Shown piece by piece: positions 7,494 through 14,902 of a DNA stretch of 29,086 nucleotides. Below the pieces are notes generated by a model. It had not been told where the DNA came from. It ran no database searches and saw only the letters and a program-made list of their open reading frames with translations. Origin of the DNA: JBFWWW01 sp050245975. GTDB lineage: Bacteria; Pseudomonadota; Alphaproteobacteria; Rhizobiales; Hyphomicrobiaceae. The position numbers and the translations under genes were made by a program. The DNA is taken from contig JBFWWW010000029.1 in NCBI GenBank assembly GCA_050245975.1, positions 1-29,086 on the forward strand, written 5' to 3'. The first letter of the stretch is position 1. Each line of letters begins with the position of its first letter.

Positions 7494-7533
7494 CGCACGC
7501 AACGGATACGACGACACGGGCAGGAGACGCACA

Positions 7534-8508
7534 ATGCATGCCTTGATCATCGGCGGCGCCGGCATGGTGGGCCGCAAGCTGGCGGAGCGGCTGGCGGCGG
7601 ACGGCCGGCTCGGCAAGCGCGAGCTGACGCAGATGACGCTCTACGACGTGGTGCCCGCAACGGCACCGGCGGGCGCGAAGATGCCGGTCAAGGTGGAGAC
7701 CGGCGACCTGCCGGCGGCGGGCGAGACCGACCGCCTCATGCAGGGCCGGCCCGACGTCGTCTTCCACCTGGCGGCCATCGTGTCGGGCGAGGCGGAGCAG
7801 GACTTCGACAAGGGCTACCGCATCAACCTGCAGGGGACGATGAACCTCCTCGATTCGATCCGCCGCGCCGGCCACAAGCCGCGCGTCGTGTTCACGAGCT
7901 CGATCGCCGTGTTCGGCGCGCCGTTCCCGCCGGCGATCCCCGACGACTTCTTCCATACGCCGCTCACGTCCTACGGCACGCAGAAGGCCATCGGCGAGCT
8001 GCTGCTGGCCGACTATACGCGCAAGGGGCTGCTCGACGGCGTCGGCATCCGGCTGCCCACCGTCTGCGTGCGGCCGGGCAAGCCCAACAAGGCGGCCTCC
8101 GGCTTCTTCTCCAACATCATCCGCGAGCCGCTGGCGGGGCAGGAGGCGGTGCTGCCGGTCAGCGAGGACGTCATGCACTGGCATGCCTCGCCGCGTGCCG
8201 CCGTCGGCTTCCTGCTGCATGCCGCGACGCTCGACGGCGAGACCATCGGGCCGCGCCGCAACCTCACCATGCCGGGGCTTGCCGCCACCGTCGGCCAGCA
8301 GATCGAGGCGCTGCGCAAGGTGGCGGGCGACAAGGTGGTGGCGCGCATCCGCCGCGAGCCCGACCCGTTCGTGCAGAAGATCGTCGCCGGCTGGCCGCGC
8401 AATTTCGATGCGCGCCGCGCCACGGAGCTGGGCTTCAAGGCCGAAAAGACCTTCGAGGACATCATCCGCATCCACATCGACGACGAGCTGGGCGGCAAGA
8501 TCGCCTAG
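7534..8508 (+). CDS. denD: D-erythronate dehydrogenase-like NAD-dependent epimerase/dehydratase-family protein (DenD)
   Basis: This 324-residue protein has an N-terminal Rossmann motif GGAGMVG at residues 7-13 and the extended-SDR set Ser122/Ser123 (FTSSIAVFG), Tyr147 and Lys151 (SYGTQK). RPGKPNKAASGFFSNIIREPL is typical of the DenD subgroup, which oxidises D-erythronate at C2 to 2-oxo-tetronate with NAD+. Pairing with an OtnI-type isomerase on the same strand supports this over a nucleotide-sugar epimerase. AGGAGA precedes the ATG, and a 40-base gap separates it from the isomerase gene. The next pathway enzymes, the OtnK kinase and OtnC decarboxylating aldolase, are not in the window. A 35-base hairpin begins at the last base of the stop codon. 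Confidence 0.87.
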   Translation: MHALIIGGAGMVGRKLAERLAADGRLGKRELTQMTLYDVVPATAPAGAKMPVKVETGDLPAAGETDRLMQGRPDVVFHLAAIVSGEAEQDFDKGYRINLQGTMNLLDSIRRAGHKPRVVFTSSIAVFGAPFPPAIPDDFFHTPLTSYGTQKAIGELLLADYTRKGLLDGVGIRLPTVCVRPGKPNKAASGFFSNIIREPLAGQEAVLPVSEDVMHWHASPRAAVGFLLHAATLDGETIGPRRNLTMPGLAATVGQQIEALRKVAGDKVVARIRREPDPFVQKIVAGWPRNFDARRATELGFKAEKTFEDIIRIHIDDELGGKIA

Positions 8509-8542
8509 AGCATTTCGCAGGTCGGTGACCTGCGAAACGCTC
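8508..8542. terminator. Hairpin repeat at the denD 3' end, possible terminator
   Basis: A 16-bp stem with one mismatch and a GGT loop: GAGCATTTCGCAGGTC pairs with GACCTGCGAAACGCTC. It overlaps the last base of the denD stop and has no T-run. Similar hairpins are widespread intergenic repeats in rhizobial genomes. It could stop transcription or stabilise the 3' end. Confidence 0.6.
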
Positions 8543-8556
8543 CAGGCCTCGTCTTG

Positions 8557-8655
8557 TCGTGCTTCTTATCGGAAAACCGGTTCCCACTTTTCCGGAAGCA
8601 CGATCCTCTTGTCGTGCTTCCCATCGGGAAACCGGTGTCCACGTTTCCGGAAGCC
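8557..8655. repeat. Two tandem hairpin repeats of rhizobial intergenic type
   Basis: Copy 1 (8557-8603) pairs TCGTGCTTC with GAAGCACGA, and inside it CGGAAAA with TTTTCCG around an 11-base loop. Copy 2 begins 55 bases later (8612-8655) with the same TCGTGCTTC start and CGGGAAACCGG core; its right arm has diverged to end in AAGCCCG. The 'aaaCCGGt-tCCAC-tTTCCGG' core is a familiar dispersed intergenic element of Hyphomicrobiales. The remaining 8656-8800 holds only a 14-bp tandem repeat (CGGCCATCACGGAG twice) just before the next ATG. Confidence 0.7.
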
Positions 8656-8800
8656 CGGGAGGGTTTCCCAGCCGGTGGTGCAGGAATGCCGCGCCGGCGG
8701 CTGGTTGCCGCCATGGTCGTCTGCTAAGAGCGAGATGACTCGAGTCCCCGGCCGGTGCGCCGGGCGGCCATCACGGAGCGGCCATCACGGAGATGACGAC

Positions 8801-9127
8801 ATGCGTGCTCTTGCTGCGGCGTGCCTGACGGTGGCGATGGCGTCCCTTCTCGGGGCGGCGGCGGCGGATGCCGGGCCGCGGCGCGGGGATCGCGAGGCCG
8901 CGCTCGGCTGGGTGACGGCGGAAAGCCGCTTCGGCCACGGCGACGTGTCGGGTCCCGTGCGCATCGGGCCGCGCGGCGCGCGCGAGGTGCGGATGCCGGG
9001 CGGGACCTGGATCGAGTGCCGCCAGGGCTGCGCCGACACGCTGCGGCGCGAGACGGTGGACTTCTGGGAGAACCGCACCAATCCCAACGTGCGCGACGGC
9101 GCGGGCTACCTCGATTTCCGGTTCTAG
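8801..9127 (+). CDS. Small secreted conserved hypothetical protein
   Basis: The 108-residue product starts with a clear signal peptide (MRALAAACLTVAMASLLGAA, likely cut after ADA near residue 24). The mature part of about 84 residues ends with REVRMPGGTWIECRQGCADTLRRETVDFWENR. The CxxxC pair and the TWIEC-TLR-TVDFWE pattern recur in short exported proteins of Hyphomicrobiales, as I recall; no function is known to me. The ATG at 8801 has GGAG eight bases upstream. It is flanked on both sides by repeats and stands as a single-gene unit, convergent with the thioesterase gene. Confidence 0.7.
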   Translation: MRALAAACLTVAMASLLGAAAADAGPRRGDREAALGWVTAESRFGHGDVSGPVRIGPRGAREVRMPGGTWIECRQGCADTLRRETVDFWENRTNPNVRDGAGYLDFRF

Positions 9128-9208
9128 GGGGCCTGCGGCTCCCGGCGGGTCCGCACTGCTGTTTACGGCCGCATCTGTTTGTCATCGCCGCCGGAGCGCT
9201 CCCCACCC

Positions 9209-9319
9209 TGTCATCCCCGCCGGAGCGCAGCGGAGAGCGGGGACCCAGGGGCCAAAGGCACGCGCCTCGCTCGTGAACTGGGTCCCGGATATTTCGCCTC
9301 GCGAAATTCCGGGATGACA
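9209..9319. repeat. Dispersed composite palindrome, copy 1
   Basis: It runs from TGTCATCCC to GGGATGACA with internal GGGACCCAG and CTGGGTCCC arms. The left half folds as CCCCGC-CGGAGCGCAGCGGAGA-GCGGGG. The right half folds as TTTCGC-CTC-GCGAAA inside CCGG-CCGG. A truncated left end precedes it at 9179-9200. Confidence 0.85.
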
Positions 9320-9388
9320 AGAGGGAGCGCGGCTGACAGCGTGCTCACGCCATCGTCCTGTCATTCCCGCCGGAGCGCTCCCCACCCC

Positions 9389-9499
9389 GTCATCCCCGCC
9401 GGAGCGCAGCGGAGAGCGGGGACCCAGGGGCCAAAGGCACGCGCTCGTCTGTGACGCTGGGTCCCGGATATTTCGCTCTCGCGAAATTCCGGGATGACA
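9389..9499. repeat. Dispersed composite palindrome, copy 2
   Basis: Nearly identical to the copy at 9209-9319 and in the same orientation. A truncated left end (CTGTCATTCCCGCCGGAGCG) precedes it at 9359, and decayed right ends (AATTCCGGGATGACA and variants) follow near 9511-9525, 9557-9575 and 9592-9611. The whole non-coding stretch 9128-9628 therefore consists of this element and its fragments. Confidence 0.85.
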
Positions 9500-9628
9500 A
9501 GTGAGGGTGCAATTCCGGGATGACAGGGTGGCGGACCCGAAACAAGAGGGAGCGCGCAATTCCGAGATGGCGGGGCGCGTGCGCTCTCCGAGCGAAATTG
9601 CGGGATGACAGGCGGACGGCTCCGCGGC

Positions 9629-10057
9629 TCACGTCTTTTCGAACATGGCGATGACGTCGGCCGGCACGGGCTTGGCGCGGATGCCGCCGGGGCGGCTTGC
9701 GTCGCGCCCGACCCACACGCGCGTCTCGAAGCCTTCCACCGCCAGCGCATCGCCCTTGAGGATGCGGTGCTCGATGTCGAAACTCGACGTGCGCCACGCC
9801 GATATGCGGCTCTCGATGACGATGTCGTCGCCGTAGGCCGACGGGATCAGGAAGCGCGCGCGGGTATCCACCATCGGGATGCCGACGATGTCGTAGCGGC
9901 GCAGCAGCTCGGGCTTGGGCAGGCCCGACGCGGCGCGGAAGAGCTCGTGCGTCGAGGCATCGAACATGGCGAAATAGCGCGGATAGAACACGATCTGCGC
10001 CGGGTCGCAGTCGCCCCATTCGACGCGCACCGTGCGGCGGTGAACAAAGGTTCCCAT
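9629..10057 (-). CDS. Acyl-CoA thioesterase, 4-hydroxybenzoyl-CoA thioesterase (hot-dog) family
   Basis: The 142-residue single hot-dog domain has the 4HBT active-site signature VEWGDCDPAQIVFYPRYF at about residues 12-29, with the catalytic Asp in DCDP. This is the arrangement of the Pseudomonas 4-hydroxybenzoyl-CoA thioesterase. It hydrolyses an acyl- or aroyl-CoA to the acid and CoA in the cytoplasm. ATG 10057 has GGAAGG nine bases upstream; ATG 10066 abuts that site and is less likely. The gene is divergent from the ureohydrolase gene by 110 bases. No CoA ligase is nearby, so substrate is unknown. Confidence 0.88.
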   Translation of the reverse strand: MGTFVHRRTVRVEWGDCDPAQIVFYPRYFAMFDASTHELFRAASGLPKPELLRRYDIVGIPMVDTRARFLIPSAYGDDIVIESRISAWRTSSFDIEHRILKGDALAVEGFETRVWVGRDASRPGGIRAKPVPADVIAMFEKT

Positions 10058-10167
10058 TGCTGCCATCCTTCCGTTGCGGCCTCGCGCGGGGTTGCCGTTT
10101 CCCGTGTCCGGTCCGATGCTGTCCCCGAGGCCGCAGCGGGCGGCCGGCATCAGGGAGCGGCCGGATC

Positions 10168-11217
10168 ATGGACCAGGACAAGCTTGCCCGTCTCCGCGCC
10201 AAGTACGATATGGCATCGGCGGGCGACGTGCATGACCCCGAATTCCGCAAGGTGGTCGAGCTGCTGTTCTCGGCCGCCGACCGCCGCGCCAAGCCCTACG
10301 AGGGGATCGCGAGCTTCCTCGATGCGCCGATGCTCCCCGACGCGGCGCGGACGGGCGAGTTCGGCGGCATCGACGTCGCCCTCGTCGGCGTGCCCATGGA
10401 CCTCGGCGTCACCAACCGCGCCGGCTCCCGCCTCGGGCCGCGCGCGGTGCGCCAGGTGGAGCGCATCGGCCCCTACCATCACGTGCACCGCCTCGTGCCG
10501 TCGGCGGCGGTGAAGGTGGCCGATATCGGCGACGTGCCCTTCCGCAGCCGCTACAGCCTGGCCGACAGCCATGCCGACATCGAGGCCTGCTTCGAGCGCA
10601 TCGCGGCGGCCGGCATCGCGCCCATCGCGGTGGGCGGCGATCACTCCATCAGCCTGCCGATCCTGAAGGCGCTGGGGCGCGAGCGGCCGCTGGGCCTGCT
10701 GCACATCGATGCCCACTGCGACACCGGCGGGCCGTTCGAGGGGTCGAAATTCCACCACGGCGGCCCGTTCCGCGAGGCCGTGCTGGCGGGCGTGCTCGAT
10801 CCGGAGCGCACGATCCAGATCGGCATCCGCGGCTCGGCCGAGTACCTGTGGGAGTTCTCCTACGACAGCGGCATGACCGTCATCCATGCGGAGGAGTTCC
10901 ACCGTTTGGGGATCGAGGCGACGATCGCGCGCATCCGCCAGGTGCTGGGCGACGGGCCGGCGTACCTGACGTTCGACATCGACAGCCTCGATCCGGCGTT
11001 CGCGCCCGGCACGGGAACGCCGGAGGCCGGCGGGCTCAGCACGCGCGAGGCGATGGCGCTGGTGGCGGGCGCGTCGGGCATCGACTTCGTCGGCGGCGAC
11101 GTGGTCGAGGTGGCGCCGCAGTACGACGCGACGACCAACACGGCGCAGGCGGGGGCGCAGATGCTGTTCGAGATCTTCTGCGTGGTGGCCCAGGCGCGCA
11201 TGCGCCAAAAGAAATAG
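10168..11217 (+). CDS. Agmatinase/arginase-family ureohydrolase
   Basis: The 349 residues contain all six manganese ligands: H159 (GGDHSI), D181, H183 and D185 (DAHCD), and D270 and D272 (FDIDSLDPAFAPGTGTPEAGG). The enzyme hydrolyses a guanidino compound to urea plus an amine. The family includes agmatinase, guanidinobutyrase, guanidinopropionase and others that motifs alone do not separate. The N-terminal 65 residues are longer than in typical agmatinase (about 306 residues), closer to the longer guanidino-acid hydrolase group. AGGGAG lies ten bases before the ATG. The last codons (ARMRQKK, stop) lie in the first unit of a 26-bp tandem repeat, so the C-terminus may have been altered by repeat expansion. 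Confidence 0.9.
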   Translation: MDQDKLARLRAKYDMASAGDVHDPEFRKVVELLFSAADRRAKPYEGIASFLDAPMLPDAARTGEFGGIDVALVGVPMDLGVTNRAGSRLGPRAVRQVERIGPYHHVHRLVPSAAVKVADIGDVPFRSRYSLADSHADIEACFERIAAAGIAPIAVGGDHSISLPILKALGRERPLGLLHIDAHCDTGGPFEGSKFHHGGPFREAVLAGVLDPERTIQIGIRGSAEYLWEFSYDSGMTVIHAEEFHRLGIEATIARIRQVLGDGPAYLTFDIDSLDPAFAPGTGTPEAGGLSTREAMALVAGASGIDFVGGDVVEVAPQYDATTNTAQAGAQMLFEIFCVVAQARMRQKK

Positions 11218-11285
11218 CGGCGCGCATGCGCCAAAACGGATAGAGCCGCGCATGCGCCGAAAGGTATAAGGCGCGCATGCGCTCT
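11194..11285. repeat. 26-bp tandem repeat spanning the ureohydrolase stop codon
   Basis: The core GCGCGCATGCGCCAAAA starts at 11194 and 11220, with variants at 11246 (CCGCGCATGCGCCGAAA) and 11271 (GCGCGCATGCGC). Period is 26, 26 and 25. Each unit holds the perfect palindrome GCGCATGCGC followed by an A-rich tract. The first unit is coding; the rest are not. Confidence 0.85.
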
Positions 11286-11290
11286 CATTC

Positions 11291-11400
11291 TGTCATCCCC
11301 GCCGGAGCGCAGCGGAGAGCGGGGACCCAGCGGTCAAAGGCACGCGCTTGCTCGTGAGCTGGGTCCCGGATATTTCGCTTCGCGAAATTCCGGGATGACA
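11291..11400. repeat. Dispersed composite palindrome, copy 3
   Basis: TGTCATCCC to GGGATGACA, the same element and orientation as at 9209 and 9389. It sits between the convergent ureohydrolase and PF06684-family genes and might act as a bidirectional terminator. Confidence 0.85.
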
Positions 11401-11418
11401 GGGGAGGGTGCGCCGCGG

Positions 11419-11993
11419 TCAGCGCTGGCCGTCGTGCTTGCTGATCTCGGACGCCTTGAGCCCGCCGACGCGGGCGTGCGGACGGCCGCCGATGGCCATG
11501 GCGATGAGATAGACGATCTCGTCGGCGCGCGGCGCATCGGGCACCGCCGCGGTCACGGCGTCGAAGTGGCTGCGCACGTAGCAGGCGTCCTTGTGGTGCA
11601 GCGGCAGGTCGATGGCCGTGCCGAGCGCGCCCATCTTCACGGCCGAGGGCACGATGGCGAGCGCCTGGCCGAGCGCCTCGCGCATGGCATAGCCGCCCGG
11701 CACGTGCCACAGCGCGCTGTGCTCGATCTCGCCCGCCGCGCCGACGATGGCGCCCTTGCCGTAGGCGTCGATGGCGCCGGCATCGCCGCCGAGCGCGGCG
11801 AGCAGGCGCTGCGAGCACTCGAGGCCCAGCGGCTTCAGCGCCTCCATCATCGGCGTGATGTCGGCCACGTAGCGGCCGGCGAAGGGATTGCGCACGACGG
11901 CGGCGATCCAGCCCTTGCGCACCGGGCGCGCCACTCGGTGCCGATCGCGATCTTGCGCACGTCGATGGTGCCCGTCGTCGTTGGGGCCGTCAT
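11419..11993 (-). pseudogene. Amino acid synthesis family protein (PF06684/DUF1185-like), apparent one-base frameshift near 11924-11933
   Basis: The main frame encodes VRKGWIAAVVRNPFAGRYVADI through VGGLKASEISKHDGQR, typical of the PF06684 family (about 190 residues, chorismate-mutase-like fold, function unproven). Its natural start is ATG 11993: GAGGAG lies eight bases upstream, and the ATG overlaps the stop of the UPF0280 gene as ATGA. From there MTAPTTTGTIDVRKIAIGTEWRA reads in a different frame. One added base in the CCC run at 11924-11926 would join the two parts as a 191-residue protein. The open frame beginning at 12009 gives an unrelated Arg/His-rich start, so it is not the native N-terminus. 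This is either an inactivating mutation or an assembly error. It is the last gene of the minus-strand heterocycle operon. Confidence 0.85.
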
Positions 11994-12886
11994 GCGGGTG
12001 TCTCCTCAAGTTGCGGCGCCGGCACGCCGAGGCTCAGCGTGCGGCCGGCGAGCATCAACGCGGCGCCGTGAACGAGCGCGGCGGCCTGGAAGCGGCGCGC
12101 TTCCGCCGCGCCGGCCGCGAGCGCGCGGTCGATCTCGGCGTCCGTGAGCGGGCCGACGGCGACGGTGACGAGGCGGTGGCCCAGGTCGCTGTCGGGGTCG
12201 AGCGTGCATGCGGGTCGGCGCTCGATGGCGGGGCTGTCGAGATCGACGGCGTTGGCGATCAGCGTCGCGGCGGCGTCGGCGGCGGCGGCGGTGCGGGCCA
12301 GAACGGTGACGCTGTCGGCGATGCCGAGCGAGAAGGAGCGGCCGTGCGCGCCGGAGGTGGCGATGCCGCCGATGCCGAGCTCCGGCGTCAGGCGGATGCT
12401 GCCGTTGAGGGCGGGAACGGGGCCGCCGGAGAAATCGCCGGCGATGCCGAGCGTCAGCGTCGCGCCGGGCGACAGGTGCACGGCGATGTCGCCGCCGTCG
12501 TTGACGTAGGCGCGCGAGAGGGAAGCCGCGGCGCGCATGGCGGCCATCAGCTCGTCGGCGACGGCGCCCGCCACGGCGGCCATTGGAGTGATAAAGGGAG
12601 GCGCGACACAGGGGGGCGTGATGAACGTGCCGGCGAAGGGACGCACCGCATCGAGCATGCGCCGCGCCACGGCGCCCGAGACGCGCGGCGCCTCCGACAC
12701 CGGCCGCCGCAGCTCGGCAAGCTCGCCCACGAGCTCGCCCAGCACGGTGGCGAAACGCTCCGCCGCGGCGCGATAGGCGGCCTCGACATCGGCGGCCCCG
12801 CCCCAGGCCCGCAGCACGACGTCGATCGGGCCGTGCTGGAGGTGCAGGCGGTCGCCGGTCAGGAGCTGGATCGCGGGCCCGTCCAT
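11990..12886 (-). CDS. UPF0280 family protein (ApbE-like fold)
   Basis: The 298-residue protein shows the UPF0280 signatures TPMAAVAGAVADEL (about 100-112), AYVNDGGDIAVHL (126-138) and GGIATSGAHGRSFSLGIADSVTVLA (173-197). The family shares the ApbE-like superfamily fold of FAD:protein FMN transferases, but its own activity is not established to my knowledge. ATG 12886 lies four bases after the MarR gene's stop. Its own stop overlaps the next start (ATGA). Constant linkage with the 6-hydroxynicotinate-reductase-like gene suggests an accessory role in that pathway, perhaps cofactor attachment or maturation (inference). Confidence 0.85.
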   Translation of the reverse strand: MDGPAIQLLTGDRLHLQHGPIDVVLRAWGGAADVEAAYRAAAERFATVLGELVGELAELRRPVSEAPRVSGAVARRMLDAVRPFAGTFITPPCVAPPFITPMAAVAGAVADELMAAMRAAASLSRAYVNDGGDIAVHLSPGATLTLGIAGDFSGGPVPALNGSIRLTPELGIGGIATSGAHGRSFSLGIADSVTVLARTAAAADAAATLIANAVDLDSPAIERRPACTLDPDSDLGHRLVTVAVGPLTDAEIDRALAAGAAEARRFQAAALVHGAALMLAGRTLSLGVPAPQLEETPA

Positions 12887-12890
12887 CGGC

Positions 12891-13373
12891 TCACCCGAGC
12901 CGCGCCAGCAGAGCGACGAACGTGCGCGCCTCGTCGGGCGACAGCGGTTCCAGCGTCTTCGCCGACACCTGCGCCGCCACCGCCTTCATGGCGCGCACGC
13001 GCGTGCGGCCGAGCGGCGTCAGCGTGATGCGCGTGAGGCGGGCGTCGGTGGGATCGGGCGACTGGCGCACGAGGCCCTGACGCGTGAGGCGGCCGACGAC
13101 GCCGAAGATCGTCGCCGGGTCCATGGCCGTGAGGCGGCCGAGGTGGTTCTGCGAGATGGCGCCCATGTCGTCGATCTTGGCGAGCGCTGCGAACTGCGTC
13201 GGCGTGACGGCGAAGTCGCGCATGACGATCTGGAACACCTCGCTGGCGCGCTGGTGCACCTTGCGCAGGCGGAAGCCGACCTGATCCTCCAGCACGTAGG
13301 CCTCGGCCTTGCTCCCGGTTCTGCTCTGGCGCTCGGGCGCCGCGCGCCTGCGCTGTCGGGCTGCGCCGGTCAT
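12891..13373 (-). CDS. MarR-family transcriptional regulator
   Basis: The 160 residues form a single MarR winged-helix protein. The dimerisation helix is around residues 28-52 (QVGFRLRKVHQRASEVF), the recognition helix around 78-96 (HLGRLTAMDPATIFGVVGRL) and the wing is QSPDPTDARLTRITLT. MarR proteins usually repress a nearby catabolic operon and respond to an aromatic or heterocyclic acid. Its ATG overlaps the preceding stop as ATGA, so it is translated within the operon it probably controls. A near-palindrome at 22492-22505 next to the predicted hyuA promoter is the best candidate binding site. Confidence 0.92.
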   Translation of the reverse strand: MTGAARQRRRAAPERQSRTGSKAEAYVLEDQVGFRLRKVHQRASEVFQIVMRDFAVTPTQFAALAKIDDMGAISQNHLGRLTAMDPATIFGVVGRLTRQGLVRQSPDPTDARLTRITLTPLGRTRVRAMKAVAAQVSAKTLEPLSPDEARTFVALLARLG

Positions 13374-14902
13374 TTGCCGCTCCGTCCATCGTTCTTGTCG
13401 CGCGGCCAGGGGTTGCCGGCGGGCCAGGCCTCGATGCGCGCGCTGTCGGCGAAAGCGGCGATCACGTCGCGCATCGGCACGATCTCGCCCGCATGGCCGC
13501 CAAGCGCGAGATACAGGTCGCGCGGCACCGTGAACTCGATGGGCGCGACGATGGCGGGCGTCGGCACGTAGCCGAAGGCGTTCTTCGGCATGCGCGTCAC
13601 GTCCGACATGATGGTGATGCCGCCGCCGGGCCACACGTAGGCGGGCGCGCCGCCCATGGTGACGCGCGTCTCGCCGCGGGCGATGGAGCCGGTCAGCAGC
13701 ACGGGGTTCTCCGTCACGCCGGCGCGCAGCGAGCCGCCCGCGCCCGCCATGAACAGCACGGTGGCGAGCGAGGGCTCGCAGTTCTCGCCGATGCGGGCGA
13801 CAACCTTCGCCACCGCCTCGGGCATCGGCGCGGGGACCGGGCGCAGGTCGTCGTCGAGCACGCAATAGAGCGCGTCCTCGCCGGTGGTGGAGGTGAAGAG
13901 CAGGCGCAGCCCCGGCCACGCGACGGCGGGGTCGATCTTCTGCACGATGGTGAGCGGGTCGGAGATGTCGGTGCCGCCCCAGCCCAAGCCCGGCTCGGCC
14001 ACCTTGAAGTAGCGGCCGGGCGTCGACTTGCGGCCGCGCACGCGGATGCCGGCCGGGCGCATGTCGAGGCAGCGGCCCGCCTGGTGCTCGGTCAGGACGC
14101 CGGTGATGTGATCGTCGACGACGACCACCTCGTCGACGTGGCCGAACCACTGCTGCGCGAAGATGCCGACGGTGGCCGAGCCGCAGCCGACGCGCATGCG
14201 CTGCTCGGTGCGGCCGTCGACGACGGGCGCCTTGCCGGCGGCGACGACGACGGTGTGGCCGCCGTCGATGGTGAGCTCGACCGCTTCGCCCGCGCACAGC
14301 GCCAGCAGCGTGTCGCAGGTGACGTTGCCTTCCTTCTTCGAGCCGCCGGTCAGGTGGCGGACGCCGCCGATGGAGAGCATCTGCGAGCCGTATTCGGCAG
14401 TGGTGACGTGGCCGACCTGCTCGCCTTTGGCGCGCACGGGCGCGGCCTCGGGGCCGAGGTGGCGGTCGGTGTCGATCTTCACCTTGACGCCGCAGTAGCT
14501 GAAGATGCCCTCGGTCACGACGGTGACGGTATCGACGCCGTCGTGCTCGGCCGCGACGATGAAGGGCGCGGGCTTGTAGTCGGGATAGGTGGTGCCGGCG
14601 CCGACGCCGGTGACGAAGGTGCGCGCGGGATCGAGCAGGCGGCCGTCCCAGTTCTGGCCGGAGAAGGGCACGAGCGCGCCACCGGTCTCGATCGCACGCT
14701 CGAGCAGGAGCACGGGATCGGTGCGCACCAGCCGGCCGTCGGCATTGGCGTAGCGCGCGCAGGCGCCCTGACGGCCGGGACGGATGCGGCACAGCACGGG
14801 GCAGGCGTCGCAGCGCACGATACCGTCGCCCTCGGCGGCGCCGAACTGCTTCGCGCGCGCTTCGGCGGTGAGGCGGTCCGCCCCAGTGCCGGCCTGCGTC
14901 AT
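13370..14902 (-). CDS. 6-hydroxynicotinate reductase-family iron-sulfur protein
   Basis: The 510-residue protein has a cysteine cluster C31-x2-C34-x3-C38-x9-C48 (RCDACPVLCRIRPGRQGAC), suited to an Fe-S cluster. A long conserved region follows, with GTTYPDYKPAPFIVA, GIFSYCGVKVKIDTDRHLG, RVGCGSATVGIFA and MGGAPAYVWPGGGITIMSD. I recognise this as the family annotated 6-hydroxynicotinate reductase, after the clostridial ferredoxin-linked enzyme that makes 1,4,5,6-tetrahydro-6-oxonicotinate. ATG 14902 is chosen over ATG 14908 because it gives an ATGA overlap with the upstream stop and places GGAG seven bases before it. It sits between the molybdenum hydroxylase and MarR genes. Reduction of a hydroxylated N-heterocycle is a good fit; the natural substrate may differ. 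Confidence 0.82.
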   Translation of the reverse strand: MTQAGTGADRLTAEARAKQFGAAEGDGIVRCDACPVLCRIRPGRQGACARYANADGRLVRTDPVLLLERAIETGGALVPFSGQNWDGRLLDPARTFVTGVGAGTTYPDYKPAPFIVAAEHDGVDTVTVVTEGIFSYCGVKVKIDTDRHLGPEAAPVRAKGEQVGHVTTAEYGSQMLSIGGVRHLTGGSKKEGNVTCDTLLALCAGEAVELTIDGGHTVVVAAGKAPVVDGRTEQRMRVGCGSATVGIFAQQWFGHVDEVVVVDDHITGVLTEHQAGRCLDMRPAGIRVRGRKSTPGRYFKVAEPGLGWGGTDISDPLTIVQKIDPAVAWPGLRLLFTSTTGEDALYCVLDDDLRPVPAPMPEAVAKVVARIGENCEPSLATVLFMAGAGGSLRAGVTENPVLLTGSIARGETRVTMGGAPAYVWPGGGITIMSDVTRMPKNAFGYVPTPAIVAPIEFTVPRDLYLALGGHAGEIVPMRDVIAAFADSARIEAWPAGNPWPRDKNDGRSGK

